This document shows positions 45,520 to 55,144 of a DNA stretch of 64,000 nucleotides, in pieces (the first letter of the stretch is position 1; the number at the start of each line of letters is the position of its first letter). A model generated the notes under the pieces. That model worked only from the letters and a program-made list of their open reading frames with translations, was not told the DNA's origin and made no database searches. The DNA is from Micrasema longulum. Taxonomy: Eukaryota > Arthropoda > Insecta > Trichoptera > Brachycentridae. The stretch covers positions 186,001 through 250,000 of the forward strand of contig JAGVSM010002361.1 of NCBI GenBank assembly GCA_022494885.1, given 5' to 3'. The position numbers and the translations under genes were made by a program.

Positions 45520-46525
45520 CAATTTATAAAAAACCACAATGTATTAGGTAATGCAATTTCTGTGACTTCTGTCGTATGTTTGGTTCGTTTTGCATTTTTA
45601 TGTAATGCATAGACACTACAGTTTGAATATTATATTTCGCATGCTTGCTGAGAATTAAAGTATGGACAAATAAGAGTGATAAAAAGATTTCAACCATAGA
45701 ATTAAGAATAGTCCAGAAGGAGCGTAGAATCATATTTGAATACATCGGACTGTGTCCGAAAATCCCCCCACTATGCTCCATTTTCACCGCGCGCATTCGT
45801 GTTTTCATTCATTGATGTTTTCAAGATAATGTCTGTCAAATGTCTACCCACAGAGTTGTTTAATCCGAGGTCCCACTTTCATTAGTTCTCTCATTAGACA
45901 AAGTAGGGTAAAAAAAATAAACTACCCTGGCAACACAAAATAAATGTCCATTTTCTTTTCTTCAACAATCTGACAGGTGGAAAAATAATTCAAGTTTTAA
46001 GTAATGTATACGCTACTTACAGATTCATTTGCTAATTACAGATGAATAGTGATCCCATCCTGTTTCTTTAAGATCCGAGCAGAATTTCTACACTTTAAAA
46101 GGACACAACGCGGCAAAGTTGAATTCAAATCAGGAGTTGCGTATTGAGCTACGTCTACTAAGAAACGAATGGGTCATATAGTAAAACTACTCATTATGAG
46201 TTGTTTAGTCGCCTTCTGTTTGATGCTCGTAAGCGGTTTCTGGACTATTCTTAATTCTATGATTTCATGATATCTTAATATTTTTGAGTTAAATTTATAA
46301 TTATAGTGTACCTCAAACCAAAGTTATTCACAAATTACAGGGTTTAGAAATTGTGTTGAATATATCAAAGTCAGCATCCTATGTATTTTCTATACATATA
46401 TAAAAAAATTGCCGAATGATACGATTGAGCAAACTACTTTCTACCCAAAACTTTAATTTGGGTTGAAAAAATAAACTCGGTCCATATTTTACCGAAGTTT
46501 TTTCTCATACTTTGTAACGCCAGAC
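45520..46525. other. No recognisable feature
   Basis: Minus-strand ORF 45524-45808 has no known motif. No repeat was recognised. Confidence 0.45.
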
Positions 46526-46529
46526 ATTA

Positions 46530-46625
46530 GGGGTTGTGCGGAGGGAGCGGCCGGGCGCGGGCGGTTCCAGGGCGGGAATCTGACATTTGGGCGGGAAATA
46601 CACGTCGTTCATGGCCCCCAACCAG
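46530..46625. other. Short GC-rich stretch
   Basis: GTGCGGAGGGAGCGGCCGGG and GCGGGCGGTTCCAGGGCGGG stand out sharply from the AT-rich surroundings. No match to any repeat found in this window. Confidence 0.4.
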
Positions 46626-47039
46626 AAATAAATTGTCGCCCTTACAGACAGTCCAAATTAGAGACGCTTTATATGATGAAATAACTACATGTCCCTCGAT
46701 AAAATAAGCCTTCTTGTAATTATTGAACCTTTTGCTGAAACTAATTTTAAACAAAGTGACTTAAATTATACGCAATACGATATGAAACGTGCTTATCCTT
46801 AGAAGATTTTAAGCAACATTGATAAAAGTTTTTTTTTAGTTCACAAAAGTCAAGTGTTTTTTTAAAATTATTTTCATCCGCAAACGTCGTAAGATGTAAA
46901 AAAAATAAGATGAATAGAGAATAAAAATTAATTCCTTTTTTCAACGACTCTTACTTACTCCAGAAGTATATCATACATTGTATTCATTTTATTTTTTTAT
47001 TTATGATAAATGGCTTAAAGTATCTTAAGTGATTTACAT

Positions 47040-47212
47040 CGGGTTGTGGTCCTGTGGCTAGTGTCTCGGACTCACGGACCGAAAGTCTGTGGTTCGAATC
47101 CCACTCTACCCCAACTTGATTCCATTTTCTAATAGTGAGTTATTTACAACTCGTTCAAAATGGCCCTCAAAATTAAATATTTGGGTAAATCATAAGAACG
47201 CAAAAATTTATT
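47040..47212 (+). mobile_element. SINE-B copy (tRNA-derived), full length
   Basis: The head GGGTTGTGGTCCTGTGGCTA with B box TGTGGTTCGAATCCCAC is tRNA-like. It is followed by a conserved body: TAGTGAGTTATTTACAACTC, GGCCCTCAAAATTAAATATT and CATAAGAACGC, then a poly(A) stretch. Six relatives are present in the window. Confidence 0.85.
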
Positions 47213-47267
47213 AAAAAAAAAAAAAAAACATGATTATGACAACAACAGTGGCATGCATGTAAATATG

Positions 47268-47360
47268 TTTTATTTATACATACAAATATTTACATATACA
47301 TACACATACATATATATATTCTCTTTTATACATACATATACACATATATAGGTATACATG
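47268..47360. repeat. (CATA)-rich microsatellite
   Basis: Repeats of ACATA/TACA type, imperfect, run 90 bp after SINE-B at 47040. Confidence 0.7.
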
Positions 47361-47659
47361 AATTATTTATTTTTGCACCACAACATGCTAAATAGTCCAA
47401 TTAAGTAGTAAATTACAGCACGGAACATCCAGTTTGACTTTTTGTCATACATAGTTATCCGCGTTTTCGATTGCATTGCATTAAGAAAAAGGCTAATTAA
47501 TTTGTTTTGTCGTTTTATAATCAGAATTTTCCAGTTGAAAAGATATATTTTTTCGAACAAATTACAAAACTCACACTCACGAAGGATGGGACACTAAAAA
47601 TAAAGTAAAATACCTAAACTCATTTAAATAGCATTATATCAACTTATTAGTTAACCCGA

Positions 47660-47880
47660 AAAAAAAATGATAATGATCCTTAAGATAAAAATAACTTTAT
47701 TAAATTTACTTTCATATAACTTTGAACTATCTATCCTTACCTCTGTTTTGTATAAAAACATTGAACTCCTTAATAAAGATACCAGTCTCGAAGATGTCGC
47801 GAAAGCGATGAAACCGGTCACTGGATATTCCAAATTTATGGATTAAAGTATCACTCGTCTTTTATTTATATAATAAATTT
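47660..47880 (+). repeat. Repeat carrying the second-class hammerhead, copy 1
   Basis: TACCTCTGTTTTGTATAAAA, GAAACCGGTCACTGGATATT and AAGTATCACTCGTCTTTTAT match 58650-58865 in the same orientation. The ORF at 47651-47833 on the other strand is incidental. Confidence 0.65.
47782..47824 (+). ncRNA. Hammerhead-like motif, second class
   Basis: Plus strand: stem I CCAGU; CUCGAAGA, which equals the box CUGAAGA with one inserted C; stem II GUCGC, GAAA tetraloop, GCGAU; GAAA; ACCGGU; C as cleavage base (GUC); and ACUGG, which pairs perfectly with CCAGU. The overall architecture is that of a minimal stem III hammerhead. The inserted C in the box would probably impair the core. The surrounding 47660-47880 is a repeat whose relative lies at 58650-58865. 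Confidence 0.55.
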
Positions 47881-48654
47881 ATTATAAGTGTTTCATACTA
47901 CATCAGTTTTTTTGAATTATTTTTTATATTCTTAAAAAACCCCGTTCCGAAATGTTTGTATTTTGTTTTTAAACTTATGTTTAAACATACAAATATAACT
48001 TTTGCATTACATTTAATTTTATCATAAAAGTGAGTTTGCATAATTCTAGATGGCCTTGAAAAAACATTACGAACATGGGTCTATTAATTTATATATTTTA
48101 ATAATTCCTAAGTTCTTTATTTATTTACATTTATCGAGCCACAAGACTGTCTCATAAGTTTTATCCGTTTTTTTTTTCAAATAAAGAGTCCAAGAGGACA
48201 CAACAAAAAAAAATACAATAATATATTCTTCTTCATTATTTTACAAATAGTCAATAATTCATAGCATCTTCACCGGGCACTACACAAATATCGCGAGCAG
48301 CTTTGGCAGCTTTATTCCCAGAAGGTTGTGTCGAAAATGCTCACATTCGTCTACTAGACATTCCATTTTGAAACGTTGTAATAAAATAAAATAAAATATG
48401 TAACATAAAAGCAAAAACACAAATTCTTGTAGAGCAAAATATTTGTTTTAAATGACGTTAACTTTTTCCATTTTTTATACTTTTTGGGCGTTAATTTTTG
48501 AATTTTCAATAAAATGGATACAACTTATTTACACCTAATACAACAATAATATTTTAGTATAATAAGAATATCATTAAAAAATAATACAAAGTACATCAAT
48601 ATGTAAAGAATAAACAAAAATAATATTCATGAAACAACACACTCAAATAACTTA

Positions 48655-48912
48655 ATAATCAGCAATATTTTTAGTTCATCCAAATTTTTGTAGACAAGGA
48701 CTTGATTCAACTTCCTGAGGAGATGTTAATAGTAACATACTACAACATAGATGAAGAACTTTTGGCCCGTCATTGGCCGGTTTATTGGTAAATGTTACAC
48801 AGTGAGTAAAGTGGCCACAATCCAATAAAAGGTCATAAGCCTTGTAAATGCCTAGACTTCAATTTTACTTTCTCTGAAATGTTCTTCATCTATGTTATAA
48901 TATGTTAACTTA
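48655..48912 (+). mobile_element. Family Y MITE, internally deleted
   Basis: Both outer blocks are present (AGTTCATCCAAATTTTTGTA, CATACTACAACATAGATGAA; then GTTCTTCATCTATGTTATAA), with a short remnant of the interior. Confidence 0.7.
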
Positions 48913-49429
48913 AAAATCATTTAAAAAATCAAAGTTTCTTACTCAAATCCCTCCTCCTAAGAAAAATTTAGTTCTGAACCTCTTTCTCTGAATGATAAGG
49001 AGAGGTCTCTCTGAGCATAAATTGTGCGAACTTTGGTTATAACATAATTTATATTATAGGAAAACTAAAGACATTAAGTAATTCTTATCTTAATCAAAGT
49101 GAATTATGCCGACGCGTTAAAGTCATTGTAGACAGAAGTAAAATATTATAAATATTTTTGGATACAGCAATGCTCTCTGTGTAATTTTACTACAAACAAC
49201 TTTCAGAATCTGTTCTCAAATTCTTGTTTTATATTTTGTACCATAGATGGCAGGATAGAAAATGGCGAGAAAATGTTCCATTTTTCCTTCTCTGTCGGCG
49301 AAAGTTTAAACAGAGCACTTTTTCTAGTTGGTTTGCGTCTCGGCTATATTGAAATTTCTTTTCCGTTGCCAAGATGGCGCTGTAATTCAAATAAAATGAG
49401 ATTGTAGGTACATCAACATAAAGATTATT

Positions 49430-49900
49430 ATATGTCCAAATGTTTGCAGACAAGCTGGATTTCCTCTCTTGGGAGTTATATAGATCTAAATTTGTTGCAA
49501 CAGGGAGGGAAAACCTTTTTTAGAAGGGATATGGAAGTCTAGGCATTTACAGAATTTATGACCTGTCACTGGCTGGTTTAAATGACCACTTAACATACTG
49601 TGTTACATTTTAATTGTGCCCATGTTTAAACATCCACATTTCCTCAACTCTTCTATCTGTTGACTTTTATTTGTTTATCAGGCACAATTAAAATAAAAGT
49701 TGTTGTGCAAAGGAGTTGAAACCTTTATGACGTGGGTGAGATTCATCCGGCTGAACCAATTCACCTACAGAGCAACGCCTGAAAACAAATTTCCACAATT
49801 CGCCCTAATGAATCTCACTTATAGGTCATAAGCCCTTGTAAATGCCTGTACTTCCACAATTCCTTCCCAAAAATGTTTTTTCTCTCTGTTGCAATAAATT
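49430..49900 (+). mobile_element. Family Y MITE, nearly complete
   Basis: ATGTCCAAATGTTTGCAGAC, TTGTTGCAACAGGGAGGGAA, CACTGGCTGGTTTAAATGAC, ATGACGTGGGTGAGATTCAT, AGCAACGCCTGAAAAC and the terminal TCTCTCTGTTGCAATAAATT follow in the family order. Confidence 0.75.
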
Positions 49901-49904
49901 CTGA

Positions 49905-50490
49905 ATTTAATACAGTGAGGAAATTCATCCCTCCAGGAAAAATATGATACAAAAAATATATTCTTATGCGCGGTAAAAATTAAAGCATTGAATTATAGGG
50001 CGAAGTACAGTCATGAAAATGTATGAAAAAAAATAATAAAAACGATTTTCGGATCGGGTTGTGGTCCTGTGGCTAGTGTCTTGGACTCACGGACCAAAGT
50101 TTCGTGGTTCGAATCCCACTTTACCCCTGTTTGATTTCATTTTCTAATAGGGAGTTATTTATAACTCGTTGAAAATGGCTCTTAAAATTAAATATTTGGG
50201 TAAATCATAAGAACGCAAATATTTATTTATATAATTTTTTAAAAAAAAAAAAAACGAACTCCTTTCAACTACGTCACTAGTTTTCGTGAATCAATCAATA
50301 AGAGAGTAGTTATAAATTTCAACTGACAAATCGACAAAACTGACCGAAAAGAAGGAGAAGAGAACTTGAGACGTCACAAGCGGAGTAATCTCAAAAATAC
50401 AAACAAAAAAAAACTTAGCCCTAATAAGACGGTATACTTCAACAGTCTATTAGCACATAAAAAAAACGAAAAAACCACTGAATTTCCTCC
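49905..50490 (+). mobile_element. Family Z MITE carrying a SINE-B insertion
   Basis: It begins CAGTGAGGAAATTCAT and ends ACTGAATTTCCTCCTTAA. ATGCGCGGTAAAAATTAAAG and GAGACGTCACAAGCGGAGTA are family landmarks. SINE-B (50055-50255) sits between CGATTTTC and CGAACTCC. Confidence 0.75.
50055..50255 (+). mobile_element. SINE-B copy inserted in a MITE
   Basis: The same head (GGGTTGTGGTCCTGTGGCTA), B box GTGGTTCGAATCCCAC, body and poly(A) as the 47040 copy. The GACGTCA-MITE sequence continues on both sides (CGATTTTC before, CGAACTCC after). Confidence 0.85.
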
Positions 50491-50494
50491 TTAA

Positions 50495-50980
50495 ATGAAC
50501 ATAGTTTTTGCGACCCTTCGAGCAATTTCATGAATCATGAGAAAAAAGAAAATATTTATCTGACATTAGCCTTCCATATATTCGAGGTTCACATAATTTA
50601 ATTTTTGAAAAGTTATGTTAATAAATTGACCTTTATAAAATACCGTAATGGAAATGAACTTTTGTAAGTGAATTCAATACGATTAAATTAACATAGTTTT
50701 TTCTTCTGTTAGAGTAATTTCAATATGTTCATGAGGACGAAGGAAATATTTTTCTGACATGAGCCTTCCAAATAATTCAACAAACTTACAGTGGAAGCTG
50801 AAATGAAAGCTCAATTTTGACCCTGGGTCTTTAAAATGGTTTTCGAGCATGTGAAGGGAGGGCATTAAAAAAAGTTCTGTGTCTGAAATAAAACCAGAAC
50901 CATGGACGAATGTTTTCGAGTCAATAGCTGAAACATCTAGGAAAAGAAAATACCATAGGAAATAGTCCGTCATCCAAAGA
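50495..50980 (-). other. Local direct duplication with an unassigned minus-strand frame
   Basis: ACATAGTTTTT..CATGA and TTATCTGACATTAGCCTTCC at 50500-50580 recur, diverged, at 50692-50780 (TTTTCTGACATGAGCCTTCC). A 96-codon minus-strand frame (50683-50973) includes HMLENHFKDPGSKLSFHFSF. I recognise no domain; probably old transposon sequence. Confidence 0.4.
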
Positions 50981-50984
50981 TATA

Positions 50985-51200
50985 TACTTGGAAAAAGTTA
51001 AGCAGTTTAACTGTACAACGAAGTTTCTCGAAAACGTACAAAAAAATGCTTTGAACTACATTACAAATTCTTAAGAATCATCCAATGATAGTGTTGTGAT
51101 AGATTTCCGGTCTCCAGAAAGCTAATTTACCAATCAGCAGAACTTTCCGACGAGAACCTGTGACGTCACAGGCGGACCAATAGAGAAAAACATCCAAGCC
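50985..51200 (+). mobile_element. Family Z MITE fragment
   Basis: AACTGTACAACGAAGTTTCT, AACCTGTGACGTCACAGGCG and the GAGAAAAACATC stretch follow the family order. Terminal blocks are lost. Confidence 0.65.
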
Positions 51201-51231
51201 AATTGAGAAAAAGTATTTCTTGATTTTTTCA

Positions 51232-51306
51232 TGCAACTGGCGGGAATTGAGCCTGCGATACCAGTTTCATAGTAAGCCGTCTAAAAACTGCACCAAGATC
51301 CCTGTC
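51232..51306 (-). mobile_element. tRNA-like SINE head fragment
   Basis: Minus strand: GGGATCTTGGTGCAGTTTTT and a B box GGCTCAATTCCCGCC. It adjoins the end of the GACGTCA-MITE fragment and lies only about 80 bp upstream of the CUB linker exon. Confidence 0.5.
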
Positions 51307-51387
51307 GCACTAATATTTAATGTTAACTATCGTTTTTATTAATGACATAAGTAAAATTAGGTACTCTTAAATTCTGTTTTTTTGCAG

Positions 51388-51465
51388 ATGCTGAAAAAAA
51401 TCAAAAGCTTTTATTAGCCCATCAAAAAACTTACACCGTGATTGGACCAGAAGTCAGTGCGACAA
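51388..51465 (+). CDS. Internal exon of the CUB gene, short inter-domain linker
   Basis: The acceptor TTTTTTTGCAG and donor GTAAGT enclose 78 nt. Joined to the G left by the preceding exon it reads GAT (Asp), then 25 codons, leaving one A. The peptide begins AEKNQKLLLAHQKTYTVIG and ends PEVSAT. It has no cysteines and no recognisable domain, so it is most easily read as a hydrophilic linker after the CUB domain. It is again phase 1 to phase 1 and a multiple of three, so it could be skipped without shifting the frame. The intron before it is 21,447 bp. Assignment to the same gene rests on matching strand, splice phase and consensus sites, not on homology. No later exon could be recognised before the window ends. 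Confidence 0.65.
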
Positions 51466-51740
51466 GTAAGTACATTACAAAATAATTTTGTCTTCAGATT
51501 TATTGCAAGAGGTTAGTGCTATAAGTGCCTACGTCAGAAGAGTTCATTGTTCAGGTAAAAGGGTTGTTTGTTTCTGTAGTGAATTTTCACAAATCGGCAA
51601 AGCAATTTATTAGTTTTCCTACAAAAAATAACAAGATTTTTTTGTTACAATTACGTATACGAGCTTATTGACTTTTTACACGAAAATTTCAAAACCTTTA
51701 TTGCCTATATCAATATACGCGCTTTTTGATATAAAATATT

Positions 51741-52480
51741 AGTGATGAAATGGATAGTTGTTTGACCGGATATTGGATATTCTATAAGCCCCTAAGCCGG
51801 ATACTCGGATATCCGGCCTCCAGATATCCTTCAGTAACTCAACCGTTTTTTTTAAATGATTTTTTGTATCTTTCTTTATATATCGACCATGTTTCGGTTA
51901 AAGGCGGTAACCTACAAATGTCAATTTTTACGGGATTTCCAAAAATCAATATTAACACCCCGGTAATCGAATTTCCCTCATGGTAAAAAACAAAACATTT
52001 TATTGGCATACAATAAAAAGGGGGTAAAATATTTGCATGAGGTCAGATATCGATCAATGGGTTGCATATAAATAGGGGTTTCAACTTTACTAATTAAATA
52101 GTTATTATGGTTTAAAATAGTTCCACCCCTTACGCTTTATTTGTTTTTCACAAATATTTTTGTGAAAAAATAACATTCAAAAAACTTTTTATATTTTTTG
52201 GTTAAATTCTTTTTCTAGAGTAAAGTATACGCTGATAAACGTTTTTATGCAAAAAAGTACATTTTTCAAATAATGAGGGTTACTTTCTGTTTCCCAAATA
52301 CGATCGTTATCAATAAATCAATTTTGAGGCGTTGATTTCGTTAAATTTTCAAAGTAACGAATATAAGGTATCCTGTGGATATTGAGCTACTATCTGATAT
52401 TCGGCCGAAGAATAAACCTTAGCCAGATATGCCGGATACCAGATAGTTACAGAATATCCGATTCATTTCTTTTAAACATG
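51741..52480. mobile_element. hAT-like non-autonomous element (uncertain)
   Basis: The left end reads TAGTGATGAAATGGAT, close to the hAT-type terminal CAGNGATG. Both ends carry several CCGGATATCCGG-like words (51765-51830 and 52380-52465), as in the subterminal regions of some hAT elements. The right end GATTCATTTC matches the left in inverted form over 9 of 10 bases, but its last bases have diverged. The short ORF at 51750-51986 lies within and is not convincing. Confidence 0.45.
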
Positions 52481-52690
52481 CCGAAATATTATTTGGAAAT
52501 ACGCGTGTCAAAAATATGTTTTTCATGACTTGTGTACTTATACCGCTAAAATAATGTTTATTTAGACATAGGCACTTCCAGCATTAACCTCCATATTTAC
52601 GTATTTTACCTACGTCCATTTCACACATATCGTCCAAATCCACACATGGCACGGTAAAATTAAAATAATTGACGTTTAGTATATATATAT

Positions 52691-52830
52691 AGCGGCTACT
52701 CTCAGGTAAAAATCCTACAAAAGGAAATCGAATTATGATTAGTCGACGTCATGGTGTACTGGTTAGTGCATCCACCCTATGTTATTTTATCGTGCCGTGT
52801 GAATGTTTACTGTGGTGTGAAATGGGCCAT
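52691..52830 (+). mobile_element. SINE with leader and tRNA-like head
   Basis: The leader AGCGGCTACTCTCAGGTAAA matches SINE-D, then GTCATGGTGTACTGGTTAGT forms an A box. The B box is not preserved. The apparent ORF at 52735-52995 runs through this and is not credible as a gene. Confidence 0.5.
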
Positions 52831-53117
52831 AAAACGTCGTTTTATTTTTCAACAAACATTCCAGCGCTTGAATTAACCAGTTCAACGACAACAGAAAACA
52901 TACCTTCTCAAAATACTACTAACTACAGAAGAGGAGCCATTCTTTGTAACAGAAAAAATCAAAAGAGTATGTCAAAAATTTTAGTTTTTGAGTGAATATA
53001 TTTTTGTGTGGAGTGACCCTGTAGAAAAATAATAAGTTTTGGTTTAGCTAAATTAAAATAACTCGTCAACTTTGTTGTTAAACATTTTATTAAATATTAT
53101 CACTTACTGACTCTTCT

Positions 53118-53162
53118 ATGTCTACCGGTTTCAAAGCGTACCCGTCTCCTCGTCAGGACAAC
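53118..53162 (-). ncRNA. Hammerhead ribozyme motif in an inverted repeat pair
   Basis: The minus strand carries an intact CUGACGA box, GAAAC, the ACCGGU minimal stem III and a GACAU stem I strand. The opposite stem I strand (GUUGUC) pairs over only three bases, and stem II is weakened by substitutions in its second strand. The flanking sequence is shared with the copies near 7950, 13905 and 15290. A second, inverted copy of the 3' half follows at 53651. Confidence 0.6.
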
Positions 53163-53650
53163 AATTAAACTAACATGCAAATCCCTCGATACACCTTCAC
53201 CACAGTTGTTGCAGAAATATACAAACCCAACGTTCTGATATGACACGTGCTTTTATTTGCAGTAAAGTACCGTGCACTGATTATAATTTATGAAAATCAT
53301 GAGCAGCGTTGCCAACCTTCATCAAACTAAAATCGGTAGATTCAGAAAAATGAATCTGTAGATTTCAGTACTTGCCAAAAACTGTTATTTTAGAAATAGT
53401 TTCACATTTTTTTCATTTTCGTTTTGGGCGAAGGAGGTGGCTTAAAAAAATAGAAATGAAAAAGGCGAAGTGTTCAAGATGATTTAAAATCAGTAGAATT
53501 ACCATTGAATTCAGAAGATCGGTAGGTTGCTCCAAAAATTGGTAGATCTACATTTTTTTCGGTAGCATTGGCAACACTGATTATGAGTTTACTGGGTATA
53601 GGGTGGCCGGTACAATAGAAGATCGTATAATGGGATATATTCAATATATA

Positions 53651-53685
53651 AGAGAGACAAGTACGTTTCGAAACCGGTAGACATT
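53651..53685 (+). ncRNA. Partial hammerhead motif (3' half)
   Basis: AGAGAC, GUAC, GUUUC, GAAAC, ACCGGU, A, GACAU are present on the plus strand. The CUGANGA box is missing. With the minus-strand copy at 53118-53162 it forms the arms of an inverted repeat of roughly 650 bp. Confidence 0.45.
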
Positions 53686-54149
53686 TAAAAGTCGGTAAGT
53701 GATCATAAACAACTATTTGGTAACATTTAATTAGTATCTTCTATAAGAAATTTGAACATAACTTCTGCTGGTAGTCATATAGTTATTACGTTTTTTTTTA
53801 CTTTGTAACAATTATTTTTGTCTTATCTGCTTATAAACTTTTGTATGCCATTTTAACCATACTTTATTAAACATATTTTATGTGACATTGTCACTGCGCA
53901 CTGCACATACGTCTGACTGGAAATTTGTGAGTGAAAAAGTGTCTTACAAGTCTTGTCTTGTCTTTTTTCTTCAAATGTTTTCTTAGTAGCCTAGGAATTT
54001 TATATTTAAACACCAAATGTTTCATAACCAGCTGATTTTTGCACATATGTTCCAGATGTGGTACTCAATTATTACTTAAAACTCCCCACCCTTTCCCCGC
54101 TTGCGTTAGATATTTAATTATACAGGATGTCCGGTGGTATATTATATTT

Positions 54150-54555
54150 TTTTATTTTTTATTTATTTACTTAAGTTAGTTAATATTACATTGTATATTA
54201 ACTAATATATTTACAATTATAACAAATACTTATTAAATATTTCTTACATAACTACATTATTACAATAAACATAACATTTTTTTTAAATCCGTAAGTTTTC
54301 TTTCATTCTTCATACTTTCAGGCATCTCATCATACAGTTTTAACCCTTTAAACATTAAGCTATTTTGTGATTTTGTTTTTTTCTTAAGTGGTAGTCTTAT
54401 CCTATTTCTATTTCTTGTCCTATATTTATGTACATTTCTATTTAATATAATTTCACTTATAAAATACTTTGGCATGAGATTATTAAACACTTTATATATA
54501 AATACAAATACATTATACAATAGTCTTTTCTTTATTCCTATCCAGTTCAATTGTT
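54150..54555 (-). pseudogene. 3' end of a non-LTR retrotransposon
   Basis: Minus strand: NWIGIKKRLLYNVFVFIYKV, HKYRTRNRNRIRLPLKKKTK, SQNSLMFKGLKLYDEMPESM. It parallels 27404-27900 residue for residue, so both belong to one family. Ends in an AT-rich tail at 54150. Confidence 0.65.
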
Positions 54556-54572
54556 TTCATATTGTTTATTAA

Positions 54573-54902
54573 ACCCTGTCACATCCGAAACCACGATGAT
54601 CAGTAAGAGCAAGAAGACATATTGTCATATTAAAATATTTTTTTAGAACAAATAACATTTTTAAAAATAAAATATTAAAAAAAAACAAATGGTTTTTTAC
54701 TTCTGCAGCGGAGAAACGAGGAGGGGGGAGGGGAGTCTGATACACCGCGCTCCCCTCACTTCTCTCCTGCAGAAGTAAGCAACCAGTTGTTTTTTTAAAA
54801 TATTTTATTATTGAAAATTTTCTTTCTTCTAAATTATGTTTTTAATATGCTTATATGTCTTCTGCCCATACCTGATCATTGTGATTTCGGATGTGACAGG
54901 GT
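54573..54902. mobile_element. MITE with TTAA target duplication
   Basis: The ends ACCCTGTCACATCCGAAA and its complement at 54885-54902 are flanked by TTAA at 54569-54572 and 54903-54906. The inverted repeat extends about 70 bp (ATGATCAG.., GAAGACATAT..). In the centre is a second, GC-rich palindrome (54699-54778) whose arms start CTTCTGCAG. TTAA duplication points to a piggyBac-type transposase in trans. Confidence 0.8.
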
Positions 54903-55144
54903 TTAAAGAACATCTTGTATACTTAAAACCGTTATAACTTTTTAAGACAAGCAGCTAGAATAATTTGGAGTATGGTGTTTTAATCACAAAATTCCGTTTT
55001 TGTTCATTACGAAAAAACGTTGGTTGAAAAAATGGGGAGTTTTAATTAATAATTAAGTACCACATCTAGAACACATGCACTATAATCAGCTGGTTATAAA
55101 ACATTTTATGTTAACTATTTTTGGTCTAATATTCCTGGGCCCCG

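Larger units (their letters stand above)
29941..51387 (+). other. Large intron of the CUB gene (21.4 kb), filled with transposons
   Basis: It lies between the GTAAAT donor at 29941 and the TTTGCAG acceptor at 51387. It holds SINE-A, SINE-B, SINE-C and SINE-D copies, at least five snapback MITE copies, jockey-like and RNase H-bearing non-LTR fragments, and hammerhead-containing repeats. Elements occur in both orientations. Confidence 0.6.
53988..55142. mobile_element. Inverted-repeat element with nested insertions
   Basis: The left arm (53988-54095) includes CCTAGGAATTTTATA, ATAACCAGCTGATTTTTGC, CCAGATGTGGTACTCAATTA and TTAAAACTCCCCACC. The same blocks appear inverted at 55028-55142, down to CCCAGGAATATTAG. 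Inside are a non-LTR tail (54150-54555, minus) and the TTAA MITE (54573-54902). No transposase is recognisable. Confidence 0.7.

Noticed and set aside
47040..47110. Possible tRNA gene with GGTTCGAATCC
   Set aside because: Part of SINE-B. No acceptor stem closes around it and the body is repeated elsewhere.
50683..50973. Minus-strand ORF of 96 codons as a gene
   Set aside because: It overlaps a locally duplicated stretch next to MITEs and shows no domain; kept only as an unassigned feature.
52735..52995. 86-codon ORF as a candidate next exon of the CUB gene
   Set aside because: It overlaps a SINE leader and tRNA-like head, and has no splice sites in the required phase.
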